From Chrysochromulina parva (lineage: Eukaryota; Haptophyta; Prymnesiales; Chrysochromulinaceae): a DNA stretch of 22,922 nt. Under the pieces are notes generated by a model. That model was not told where the DNA came from. It did no database searches and worked only from the letters and a program-made list of their open reading frames with translations. A program made the position numbers and the translations under genes. Location of the stretch: positions 1-22,922 of the forward strand of contig PJAB01000626.1 of NCBI GenBank assembly GCA_002887195.1. Direction: 5' to 3'. Below are positions 1 to 8,333 of the stretch, one piece after another. Positions within the stretch are counted from its first letter, which is position 1; the number at the start of each line of letters is the position of its first letter.

Positions 1-496
1 AATGGGCGCCGTTTTGGGCGTTCTGTTACGTAATTACGGATTTACGGATTTACCCCCCTCCCTCCCCCTCCCACGCTCCGACCCGGTGACGCGCATCCGC
101 AAATCAAGTTACCGCCCGGTACGGTAGTGAGAGGATCAGAGGAAATCGAATACTTACGTACGAGGGAGACCTGCTAGGGACCCTAGGCCCTTTTTGTCGG
201 CCCGGCCTAGGCCCGGCCGGAGAAGGAGCGGCGATGCATTCCGCATGAGGTAGTCTCGCACCGCACGACACGGCTCGCGGGCGGCGGCCGCGGCGCACGG
301 CGGGTCCTACGACACCGACACCCAGTATCGGATCGCTGTCCCCGCGTCCCGCCGATCACATCCCCGTTCCGCGAAACCGACAGGCACAACCATCACGATC
401 AACCAGACCACGTCCACGAACACCGCCCAGACGGACCGCGCGGACCGACTCCGACATTCTCTGACGATCTTCAGGAATGCATTGCGGTAGCTTGCA
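1..496. other. Non-coding left edge
   Basis: I see no convincing gene here. The stretch has a pyrimidine-rich tract near 52-75 and a short repeat of the word TTACGGAT near 34-50. Short open frames on the minus strand (about 60-90 codons) are arginine- and serine-rich, as expected of GC-rich chance frames, and match nothing I know. The region lies downstream of the minus-strand gene ending at 497, so it probably holds that gene's 3' UTR and then intergenic DNA. Confidence 0.5.
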
Positions 497-1450
497 CTAC
501 TGCAAGTGGAAGGCGAAGGCAGACGCGATGAGCATCTCTGCATGCAAATCTGCGAGCAAGATCTCAGCATTCAGATTATGCATCATCTGGTGGTCCGTCG
601 GCTTCAGCATTTTCTTGAAGGCTCCGCCGTCGGCCATGAGCGGTTGAACGATGAACGTCATGAAGATGCCGAAGAGTAACAGCATCAAGATCTTGTCAGC
701 GTTCGTCATCATGTGCCGGCGGCGACCTGCAGGACCGGTGCGGTGACCCGTGCGGACGTTGAGATCGTTCAGAGCGAGAAACTGCTCGTTGAGCGCCGCC
801 TGAACGACATCTTTCTGGCTTGGCGGCTCGACTTCGGCGAGCGCTCGGGCGACGGCCCTGGCCACGACCACGTTGCAGATGTCTACGATCTCGGCATCGT
901 CCACAGTCCTGACGGCCTCGTTGATGGCAGCCGCCACAATCGCGTTAGCCAGCGCGCTGTCCATACGCTCCGGCTCGTCTGGCGCGAGGTTGGTAATGTT
1001 GGGGGTCTGACGCGAGCGTACTCCTCCGAGCAGGTGTACGCGCATCTTCGTTTGCAACAGGATCACCGCTTTCACCTGCTTGGTCATTCGACGGATCTGC
1101 TGGATCGCCTCGTCGTCATCGGGCGCGCTGCGGTAGACGTTTCGAGGAGCGAGGGGCGAACGAAGGGGCGTCAACACCACGTCATCACCTTTCATGTAAG
1201 CACCCTTGCCCATTGAAAAGTGCAGTTCGAGCCGCAGGCCATGAATCCCCGATGTCGGAGTGACGGGCGCTGCGTCGGTTGGCTTGCCGATTGGGATGGC
1301 GCAGTTTGTCTTGCTGGGCGACGCAGCGGAGAGCGCCTTGCTCCGAGGTGAGGAGAACGTCGGCATGGGGGAAGCTGAAAAGCTTGATTTTTGGGGCGCC
1401 TCTGTGGATGTCCAAAAAAGGAAAACGCAAACGCTTGTGCATGCATGCAA
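497..1450 (-). CDS. Protein of unknown function with one C-terminal membrane segment
   Basis: I do not recognise this 317-residue protein. The first ~79 residues are serine/proline/alanine-rich and may be a leader or untranslated sequence. In-frame methionines at residue 80 (position 1213) and 86 (position 1195) are alternative starts. Residues ~110-240 look mainly helical and charged, with an alanine-rich helical stretch at about 165-210. A single hydrophobic segment at ~253-272 (KILMLLLFGIFMTFIVQPL) follows a basic patch (GRRRH) and is likely a transmembrane helix. About 45 residues follow it, so this is not a strict tail anchor. The gene is divergent from the flavin amine oxidase, with under 200 bases between them, so the two may share a promoter region. 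That a gene exists is moderately supported by the open frame and the coherent membrane segment. The exact N-terminus is uncertain and an undetected 5' intron is possible. Confidence 0.55.
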   Translation of the reverse strand: MHACTSVCVFLFWTSTEAPQKSSFSASPMPTFSSPRSKALSAASPSKTNCAIPIGKPTDAAPVTPTSGIHGLRLELHFSMGKGAYMKGDDVVLTPLRSPLAPRNVYRSAPDDDEAIQQIRRMTKQVKAVILLQTKMRVHLLGGVRSRQTPNITNLAPDEPERMDSALANAIVAAAINEAVRTVDDAEIVDICNVVVARAVARALAEVEPPSQKDVVQAALNEQFLALNDLNVRTGHRTGPAGRRRHMMTNADKILMLLLFGIFMTFIVQPLMADGGAFKKMLKPTDHQMMHNLNAEILLADLHAEMLIASAFAFHLQ

Positions 1451-1638
1451 GTCAAGGAAAGCAAGGTATCAAGGGAAGTAATGGCCTTGCCTTAGTGCTT
1501 GCTCTGCAAGCATGTTCACGCACATGAATTTCACAGCGCATCGCGGCTGTGTCCGCACCCCGCGGCCTGGGGGCGTCCGTCGACGAAGAGCACCCCGGGT
1601 CATCTCGGTCGCGAGGCCAAGCCCTGGCACCCGTCTTC
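1451..1638. promoter_or_regulatory. Probable divergent promoter region
   Basis: This short gap separates the starts of two divergently oriented genes, the membrane protein on the minus strand and the amine oxidase on the plus strand. It must hold the core promoter of at least the plus-strand gene. I see no clear TATA box. The plus-strand frame is open from 1549, so part of this region may instead code for 30 extra N-terminal residues of the oxidase. Confidence 0.35.
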
Positions 1639-3234
1639 ATGGCGGAAGAAGCGCCGACGGTCATCGTCGTCGGCGCGGGCGCTGCGGGCCTGTCGGCCGC
1701 ACGAGCGCTCACAAAGAACGGAGGGATTCGTGTCATCGTCCTCGAAGCCCGCGAGCGTATGGGCGGAAGGATCGACACCCGCCGCCTCGCCGATGGGACG
1801 TGCGTGGACATGGGCGCTGCGTGGCTGCACGGCGTGGGTCCCAACAATCCGCTCACGCAATTCGCCTTCGAGTCTAGCCCAGATAACCTCTGCACGACAG
1901 ACTGGGACAACGCCATCACCTGGGAGGCTGTGGGCTCATCCCAGGGTGCCGTGCAGCCCTCACCACTCCTGTCAGCCCAGGACGACGAGGAGGGCAATCG
2001 GCTGATGCGGCTGACGTGGGGCGTGCACAAGGCCGCGCAGAGCGCCGCGCGGTCGGCCGCACGTCGGCAGCTCGACGATTCCTTAGCTGCCGACGAAGGG
2101 CTCTGGCCGTCGCTCTGCCGGCTGCGCACCAAACGTTTCCCCGGCATGGCGGAGTTGAGCGAGCGCCAGAAATACCTCCTGCGCTTCAAGTGGGCCCAGG
2201 AGACGGAGCAGGAGTACGCCGCGCCCCTCGAGCGGCTAAGCTCCAGTTGGTGGGACATCGATGACGATAATCCGGGCCAGGGCGATGCCCTCTGGCGTGG
2301 CGGCCTGGTCGAACTAGTCGAGCAGCTCGCCGAGGGCCTCGAAGACGTCCGGCTGGGCCAGCGCGTGAGCCGAATCGCGAGGATCGCATCCGAAGGGGAC
2401 GAGCGGTCGAGGCGTGCCGGTGTCGAGGTGACGCTCGCCACCGGCGAGCGCCTCGCCGCGGACGCATGCATCGTGACGTTGCCTCTGGGCGTGCTGCAGC
2501 GCGGCCACGTCACATTCACACCTCCACTCCCAGAGGACAAGCTCGCCGCGCTGCGACGGCTCGGCTTCGGGCTGCTCAACAAGGCTGTCTTGCGTTTCGA
2601 TCGCTGCTTCTGGTCGGAAGGCGCGGGAGCAAGAGGAGGGGCGACGCCCGTGGCCGAGGCCCACGTCTTCGAACGCGTGCCTTTGTGTGCGAGCCGAGCG
2701 GCTCCCGCGGCGCTCGAGGTGCCGATCTGGATCAACTTGCACGTCGTCACTGGCACGCCGGCGCTCGTCGCGTACTTTGATTGTGAGACCGCGCGTCGTA
2801 TGGAAGCGTTAAGCGATGCACAGGTCGGCGAGCACTGTGTGGCGCTGCTGGCTTCTATGTTTGGTACCGAGGCGCTCACCGCCGCCACGCTCGTGGAGTG
2901 CCTCGTCTCGCGCTGGGAGAGCGACGAACTCGCCTGTGGCTCATATTCACACCTCCCAGCGGGCTCGACCCCGTCCGATCGCGTCGCTCTCGCGCGCGCC
3001 GAGCCGCCGCTCTTCTTCGCCGGCGAGGCGACTAGTCACGGCTCTGGTCCACTCGGCGAGGGCGGCTACCCTTCGACTGTGCACGGCGCGTACCTAAGTG
3101 GCGCCCGAGCCGCAGTGGAGGTGTGCAAGGAGCTCGGGATGGGGCCCCAATCCAAACGGAAAGGCAAAAGGCGGACGCAAGCAGCACTCTCGACGGCACG
3201 GGGCGGACCCGCCAAAGCGCAGCCCGTTGCTTGA
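1639..3234 (+). CDS. Flavin-containing amine oxidase (polyamine oxidase/LSD1 superfamily)
   Basis: Predicted FAD-dependent amine oxidase that would oxidise a C-N bond of a polyamine or similar amine, yielding an aldehyde or imine and H2O2. The start at 1639 is chosen because it puts the ADP-binding beta-alpha-beta motif (VIVVGAGAAGL, glycines 12, 14 and 17) right at the N-terminus, as in the family. An upstream in-frame ATG at 1549 would add 30 residues. The motif is followed by EARERMGGRIDT and by DMGAAWLHG, the substrate-side region typical of polyamine oxidases. The lysine in GLLNKAVLRF (position 2581, residue 315) matches the flavin-N5 lysine of LSD1 and PAO. The C-terminal FAD motif is FFAGEAT, then GEGGYPSTVHGAYLSG. 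The last ~30 residues are basic. No SWIRM or tower domain is present, so a polyamine oxidase is likelier than a histone demethylase. The 531-residue length is usual for the family. No signal peptide is evident. Confidence 0.9.
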   Translation: MAEEAPTVIVVGAGAAGLSAARALTKNGGIRVIVLEARERMGGRIDTRRLADGTCVDMGAAWLHGVGPNNPLTQFAFESSPDNLCTTDWDNAITWEAVGSSQGAVQPSPLLSAQDDEEGNRLMRLTWGVHKAAQSAARSAARRQLDDSLAADEGLWPSLCRLRTKRFPGMAELSERQKYLLRFKWAQETEQEYAAPLERLSSSWWDIDDDNPGQGDALWRGGLVELVEQLAEGLEDVRLGQRVSRIARIASEGDERSRRAGVEVTLATGERLAADACIVTLPLGVLQRGHVTFTPPLPEDKLAALRRLGFGLLNKAVLRFDRCFWSEGAGARGGATPVAEAHVFERVPLCASRAAPAALEVPIWINLHVVTGTPALVAYFDCETARRMEALSDAQVGEHCVALLASMFGTEALTAATLVECLVSRWESDELACGSYSHLPAGSTPSDRVALARAEPPLFFAGEATSHGSGPLGEGGYPSTVHGAYLSGARAAVEVCKELGMGPQSKRKGKRRTQAALSTARGGPAKAQPVA

Positions 3235-3484
3235 CACGTTGAGGCACGCGGAGAGCAGTCCAAAGACAGTACATCCGTACCGGTTTTGGGCGAGGACGCA
3301 GGACCGTGCGTGCGGCTGCGCGGGTCCGTTCGGTTCGGGTACCCGTTCCACACTCGGTGCTGGCGTGGCGGTCGCGCGGTCCACACTCCACTCGGCCATC
3401 ATTTATTGAAATAACCAAATAGAATAGTGCTATACCTACCGGCCGCGCACGGTATCGCACGCTTACCGAGCCGAGCGGAGGCGA
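3235..3484. other. Convergent 3' region
   Basis: This is a 250-base gap between two convergent genes (oxidase and RING protein). It presumably holds both 3' UTRs. I see no RNA gene or repeat in it. Open frames that cross it on either strand lack recognisable motifs. Confidence 0.4.
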
Positions 3485-4552
3485 CTAGATCGTGCGCAAG
3501 TCGCGCATCGCTTCGAATACTGTGACCGGACGCATTGTACCATCCGGCCGCGGGTCCGAGATCGCATCTCCTGAGATTGAATCTCCCGCCTCCTCGAGCT
3601 GATGCCCGCGCGCCATCTGCGTCCCCGCCTCGACGCCCACCGCTCGCGTCGAGCGCACCCCACTCAAGTAGCCACGCAGTCCGCTGTCACCTTGGAGCTC
3701 TCGCGTCGAGTGCTCGCGTGGTACGCGCGCGCGGCACGTAGGGCAGCCCGAGGCCGTCGCGAGCCACCTGCGGCAGCAGCTCGCGTGAAAGACGTGCGAG
3801 CAGCCCAGGCTCACCACCACCTCACCCTTGTCTCGGGTCTCAAGGCAGATGGCGCACACGTCGAACAGCGCCGTCTCGAGCGTGCGTTCCGTGAGCTTGG
3901 GCGTGCCGCGGGGAGGCAGGCCCGTAAGGCCCGCGACATCCTCGAGCACCGAGCTGTGCAGCCACTCTGAACGGGGTGTGCTGCCGCCGCCGCCGGGCGC
4001 CCGCTGTGCCAGCGCGCGCTCTGAGCGCTCCCGCAGCGACTGGATGGCCATGTCGCCGAGCATGCCGCGTCGCAGCATGCGCTGCCGTGCCGCTTCGAGC
4101 GCCGCCTCGCGCTGTGCGCCCGTAACGACCTCGGGTGGACGTGGCGCCGGCGTGAGTGTCAGCTCGCCCCGTGCGGACGAAAAGGCGCTGCCGCTGCCGC
4201 TGCCGCTCCCTGGCCGCCTCCGTGAGGACGAAAAGGCGGTCGAAACCTCGCGGCGCAGCATGCGCAGCTCGTGGGTCGTCGAGCGCGCCTCGCTCGAGAG
4301 CGCGTCGGCGACCGTGTCCATGTGCCGCTGCCGGCCTCGCAGCGACGTCAGCAACTCATGCCTCGTATCAATCCTGCGCGACAGGCCCGCTATGTCGCCC
4401 CTCAGCTCGTTGGCCGCGTCGAGCAGCATAGCCCGCTCATTGAGCTGCAGCTCGATGGCCCCTCGCAGTGCGCGCATCTCGCTGCGCAACTCCGCGACGC
4501 GTGCCAGACCGGGCGCGAGCGAGCGAGCGAGCGAGGCGAGGCCCTCCTCCAT
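3485..4552 (-). CDS. Coiled-coil RING-H2 protein (probable E3 ubiquitin ligase)
   Basis: Predicted E3 ubiquitin ligase of 355 residues. The RING lies at ~233-273: CAIC, 14 residues, C-x-H-x2-H-x2-C, 10 residues, CPTC. This is a complete C3H2C3 (RING-H2) set with the conserved Trp (RRWL) used for E2 contact. The N-terminal ~110 residues are rich in Leu, Arg, Glu and Ala with heptad-like spacing (ARVAELRSEMRALRGAIEL) and should form a coiled coil for dimerisation or substrate binding. A Gly/Ser linker (GSGSGSGS) and a second helical patch rich in Arg and Ala (~145-185) come before the RING. An upstream ATG at 4624 would add 24 residues with a hydrophobic run (MLYVFVLLF). I prefer 4552 (MEEG), but a membrane-anchored form is possible. 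A GAGC tetranucleotide run near 4515-4535 lies inside the coding start. Substrate unknown. Confidence 0.8.
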   Translation of the reverse strand: MEEGLASLARSLAPGLARVAELRSEMRALRGAIELQLNERAMLLDAANELRGDIAGLSRRIDTRHELLTSLRGRQRHMDTVADALSSEARSTTHELRMLRREVSTAFSSSRRRPGSGSGSGSAFSSARGELTLTPAPRPPEVVTGAQREAALEAARQRMLRRGMLGDMAIQSLRERSERALAQRAPGGGGSTPRSEWLHSSVLEDVAGLTGLPPRGTPKLTERTLETALFDVCAICLETRDKGEVVVSLGCSHVFHASCCRRWLATASGCPTCRARVPREHSTRELQGDSGLRGYLSGVRSTRAVGVEAGTQMARGHQLEEAGDSISGDAISDPRPDGTMRPVTVFEAMRDLRTI

Positions 4553-5040
4553 TTGGCGTTCGTTTCGTAACCTTCTTAGTGAAAACACACCACGCGTAAA
4601 CAGCAAAACGAACACGTACAACACACGAACCCGTACTACGCAATATCATACACATGCACCTTCATTCAGTGTGGATTACACGTCCGAAGGAATTGGAAAT
4701 GCCTGAAGTTGTTCTGTCAGACGGTCTCTACCGTCTTGTGTTAGTGTGTGCCCTCTGTGTGTGTGGCCCTTGCCCTGGCTTGCGGCCCCCGGAGCGTGGC
4801 ACCGCGCCCCGATTTCCTAATCGGGCGCGCGCTCGCTTCCCTTGAGGAAGAGCGATCGCTTCCCGCGAAGCGTTTCTCCGCAGGCGTCGGGGGCTGCTCG
4901 CCTTTTGTAGCTCTCTGCGCACTCCGCGTGCGACGCCTAAAGTGACTCACTACTACTAAAGTAACGGTAGTCACTCTTTCCCACGGAGTACTCCACGTTA
5001 CTCGTTACATGTATTACATGAAGTGAAATTCTGACACGTC
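4553..5040. promoter_or_regulatory. Divergent promoter region between RING gene and ORAI-like gene
   Basis: This AT-richer stretch of about 490 bases between two divergent starts must carry both promoters. Visible structure includes an inverted repeat CATGTA-T-TACATG at 5008-5020, 20 bases before the plus-strand ATG. GCGATCGCTTCCCGCGAAGCG near 4850-4870 also has self-complementary words. I cannot name any transcription factor site. Small open frames here look like chance. Confidence 0.4.
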
Positions 5041-7653
5041 ATGTTTGCGAAATCCAAGCGATCCATGGCGACGTGTGGCCGCCACAAGGACGGTCCAGCA
5101 GCGCCTGCGCCAGCCACTGCGGCGACAGTTTATGCGGCCGGCGGTGTCGCACCTAGATCGGCCGCAGCCTCGTCGTCGACTGCCGGCCTTGACGTGGCGC
5201 CACAGCAGTCGAGCAGGATGAACAGGTACGTGTCGCATCTCTCAGCCGTCGCTGCGCCGCTCGCGACACTAGCGTCGGGCGGCAGCTTGGCGTCAGGCTT
5301 GGCGTCAGGCCTCGCCGCCGCCTCAGGCCTGACGTCGAGCTTCACGACACATGAGCACCACTTGCAAGCGCAGGAGATGTCGCGCCAGCTGCAGCGCATC
5401 GCGCTCGCGCAGGACATGAAGCACCACGAGGAAGGATTGGCCAACGCCGCGGAGCTGCACAGAGAGAACATCGCTCAAGACAGGGAGCATCACCTCGAAG
5501 CACTACGAAAATCGCAGCTGCAGCATCTCGAGAGCATCCGGCAAGAGCGCCGGCTGTACCAGCAGGCGCGCCGCGTGGACCACCGGCTCCACTTCGAGGG
5601 CATCCTGGCCGATCTCCGCGAGCAGGATCGCGAGGCAGATCGCGACCTCTGGGAGCAGCGCACCGAGCGCTTCCAGATGCTCATGACCGCCTCCTCGCTA
5701 CTCATCTCCGGCGGCTTCGTTCTCGTGATCGAAGGGCAGCTGCCCCCAACGTCCGGATGCCTCGTCGAGCTACGAAACGGTAGCTGCCTGTTCGAGGTGG
5801 CCGCCCTGCACTACTTTTTGCTCGCATGGGGCTTCGGCTGTGAGCTGTGTGTCATCATGGGCTGCCTCGCGCTCACGTCCCGCTTCGCCGAGTTCATGGA
5901 CCTGCGCGTGCAGAAGCAGCAGCTGATGAACAAGAATCTGAGACGAATCGCCGTCCACATGCTCGGAAAACCCGACGACGACCGGTTCTGCGCCGACGGC
6001 AGTCTGTACGACGGCGCCGGCATGAGCGGCGGCGACGGACTGGCGCCGCCGCTCATGGAGGACTGGCGCGATCAGGAGCTCGCGAGACGAGAGTTACGAG
6101 ACGAGAAGTACGTTGGGAAGTTTGACCGGGTGCTCCGGCAACAATACGTCATCGAGACGTGCAAAGCAGGATCCCCAGGCCGGCACATTTGGAACTTCAG
6201 TGACTGGTTTAGTCAGCGTTGCTCTGGCCTCGCCATGTTCGTCGAGACTTGCTTTCGTGCGTGCTGAGCCGTCCCAGCCGCCCAAGTCACCCCTTCCCCT
6301 CCCCCGCCTGCTGGCTGCGAGTCGTCGCTACCATGCGCCCCATTGCATGCGCCCCCTATCATGCGCCTTATTCAGCTCACCCCCGCATCCGTGCCTCCCC
6401 GTCGCCCTCGCCTCCCCTCTCTCCCCCCTGCCACAGGCGCGGGCATGTTCGGGCTCCTCGGCTCGCTGTTCACGTTTGCGTTTGCGCTGCTGACGCGGGG
6501 CGACGATGAAGAGCCGGCCGGCGTCCAGTCACGACCTGCGTGGCTCTTCTTCAGTGCCACGCTCGGCATCCTCATCGTCCTCGCGCTCGTCGTGCCGCAG
6601 TTGCTAGGCTCCTCGTGGATGTGGCGGCTGCGCAAGGATGGGCTGCGAGGCTCGCTCCACGCGCACTGCTTCGGCCTCCTCGCGCCCCACGAGCCCATCA
6701 AGTTCGATATGGAAGATCTCGCGACCAAAGCAGAGGCGCTTTTTGACCAGATCGACACGGATCGCAACGGTCACCTCTCTTCGGACGAACTCAAGAAAGC
6801 GGTGAAACAAGCTCAAAAGGACGCCCTTGAGGCTCATCAGAACAGGGAACTGGAAGATTCACTCCGACGATCCCCAGACACAGCTGAGAACGCGACAGGT
6901 CTGCCCCGAAGCAGATCTGTCCCGAACGGCTTCCACGGCAAGAGCCTCGACAGGACCAACGGCAGCGCACATGTCCACGTGGACGGCACACACTCAGTTC
7001 CAAGGTTGCATGCGGCTGCGCCTCCGGAGATGACGCGCGGCCTGTCGGCGCTCGGCAACAAGATGGGGGCCTCCGTCGGCCTGTCGGCGCTCGGCAACAA
7101 GATGGGTGCCTCCGATTCAAGCCTCCTCGTCGAGCGCTCCTCAAGCATGAGCTGGGGACCTCCTTCTCCGGGCACGCAGCGAGACCAGCGTGAGAACCAT
7201 CAGGCGTCCACCGCCGTGCTCGAGACCATCGTGCGACAGGTGGAAGAGCGAACGCGGAAGAAGCAATCTTTGATGGAAGCAGCCACGCGGAAGAGGCCAT
7301 CTCAATTGAACCAGTGCGTCGTGGATGCGCCGCATCAGAGCGCCCACGACACTAGCGGCCACGACGCCACCAGCTGCGACACTCGCGGCGTTAGCCGAAT
7401 CCGGGGCATCTGGCGCAAGCCAAAGCCCCGGCGGGCCAGCACTGTTACCGCCGAAGGTGATCTTGATCATTCGGGCATTCCGCAAGGAAAGCCATTCTCA
7501 CCACCGAAACCAACGAACTGCTCCGACCACGCCAGCGGCTCCGGTCACGGGGCTTCCAGCTTGAAGAGGCTGCTCTCGACGAGTCGAAATCGCTACGAGT
7601 GGGAGCTGAAAAAGTGGGAATGGGAGGAGGCCATCGCAGAGAGTCTCTTCTGA
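5041..7653 (+). CDS. ORAI-like Ca2+ channel protein with EF-hand, two exons (join 5041..6256, 6437..7653)
   Basis: Two plus-strand open frames join in frame (phase 1) when a 180-nt GT-AG intron is removed, giving an 810-residue protein. Residues ~100-212 form a long His/Glu/Gln/Arg-rich coiled coil. Four hydrophobic segments follow: ~213-230, ~254-280, ~395-424 (spanning the splice junction) and ~440-462. The first ends in LVIEGQL. This resembles the end of ORAI TM1 (MVEVQL), putting Glu231 at the place of the pore selectivity glutamate and a Val four residues before it. The cytosolic tail carries a canonical EF-hand loop at 512-523 (DTDRNGHLSSDE). A Ser-rich, probably disordered tail includes a 13-residue tandem repeat (GLSALGNKMGAS). 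The inferred role is a Ca2+-selective membrane channel modulated by Ca2+ through its own EF-hand. The ORAI call rests on topology and the TM1 motif recalled from memory. An alternative is an unrelated four-helix membrane protein. Confidence 0.65.
6257..6436 (+). other. Spliceosomal intron in the ORAI-like gene
   Basis: The donor is TTTC|GTGCGT and the acceptor, after a long C/T tract, is CCACAG|GCGCGG. Exon 1 ends with one base of a codon and exon 2 supplies the other two (C+GC, Arg406), so the frame is kept. The intron length is a multiple of three but it contains an in-frame TGA at 6265. Retention would therefore stop the protein at 408 residues with only two membrane segments. It holds three CATGCGCC words at 6332, 6346 and 6360, with a 14-base period. 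Confidence 0.8.
7039..7116 (+). repeat. In-frame 39-bp tandem duplication in the channel tail
   Basis: Two copies of a 39-base unit (7039-7077 and 7078-7116) differ at very few bases and encode GLSALGNKMGAS twice in the presumed disordered cytosolic tail. The near identity suggests a recent duplication. Confidence 0.85.
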
Positions 7654-8333
7654 GTCCACGATGTTCGCGAAGTTCGCGAAGTTCTAGCGATCGATGCGTC
7701 TTCTCTCCGACTCCGTTGTCTCGCGCGAAGAAAAGGTCTAACGCCGTACAGCTCCTCTCGTGTATGTCCCTTAGAGCTTAGTTTTGCGCGCTGATCCCGG
7801 TCTGACTCTCCGCTCGTCTCCGTCCTCGCTCCCGCGGCCCGGTGTGCTCTAAAAATCGCAATGTCTATGTTCGGTTATTGTCGCGCCGCAACATCCATGG
7901 GCGATGGGGTGACGAGCCGAGCGGTGCTGCGACCGCCACTGTGCGACACGCGGCCGCGTACGAACTACACCGCGCGACCCACCCGGCGCCGCGCCGCGGG
8001 CACACCGGGAATATCTGACCCCCGACGGGACTTCGACCCCGACCCGACCCGACCCGACCGCTCGACGGTCGCGCCAAGCGGCGCGCTCCACACGTCCACA
8101 GGGACCGTACCTACACACAGGCGAAACCCGCGCCGGGGCGCGCGCAACGCCAACGGTGGCATGCAATCACAGGGACAAACCATTACACACTCAAACACAA
8201 GAAACGAAACAGGACAGCCGTAGATGGCTTCTGTTGAAATTCCGCATGCAAGTTCGGTGCATGCCTGTTCGGTATGGGGGGAAGAGAGGGTATGCACCGT
8301 TTGCGCCAGTGCCAGTGCCTTTGCAAGTGCCAT
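7654..8333. other. Intergenic region, no gene seen
   Basis: These 680 bases lie between the convergent ends of the ORAI-like gene and the kinase gene. They hold a direct 9-base duplication (GTTCGCGAA twice, about 7664-7682) and a GACCC run (about 8037-8058). A GC-rich stretch covers about 7950-8150. Open frames on both strands are Arg/Pro/Thr-rich and unrecognisable. Both genes' 3' UTRs must lie here. Confidence 0.45.
8037..8059. repeat. GACCC pentanucleotide microsatellite
   Basis: About four tandem GACCC units lie in the GC-rich gap downstream of the kinase and channel genes. No function is implied. Confidence 0.7.

Noticed and set aside
713..1216. 167-codon plus-strand open frame
   Set aside because: It is antisense to the minus-strand membrane protein and lacks motifs. 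The minus frame has a coherent membrane segment.
1549..1638. Upstream start of the amine oxidase
   Set aside because: It is in frame, but the extra 30 residues are not targeting-like, and the start at 1639 puts the FAD motif at the usual place. Kept only as an alternative.
1452..2888. 478-codon minus-strand open frame
   Set aside because: It is exactly antisense to the amine oxidase, Ser/Arg/Pro-rich and without motifs. It is a shadow produced by GC-rich codon third positions.
3828..4706. 292-codon plus-strand open frame
   Set aside because: It is antisense to the RING gene. The Ser/Arg-rich composition mirrors the coiled-coil codons, and the RING signature on the other strand is decisive.
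6343..7653. EF-hand protein as a separate gene starting at 6343
   Set aside because: Its first 31 codons are a pyrimidine-rich intron end with a canonical CACAG|G acceptor. Joining to the upstream frame is in phase and completes a four-helix protein.
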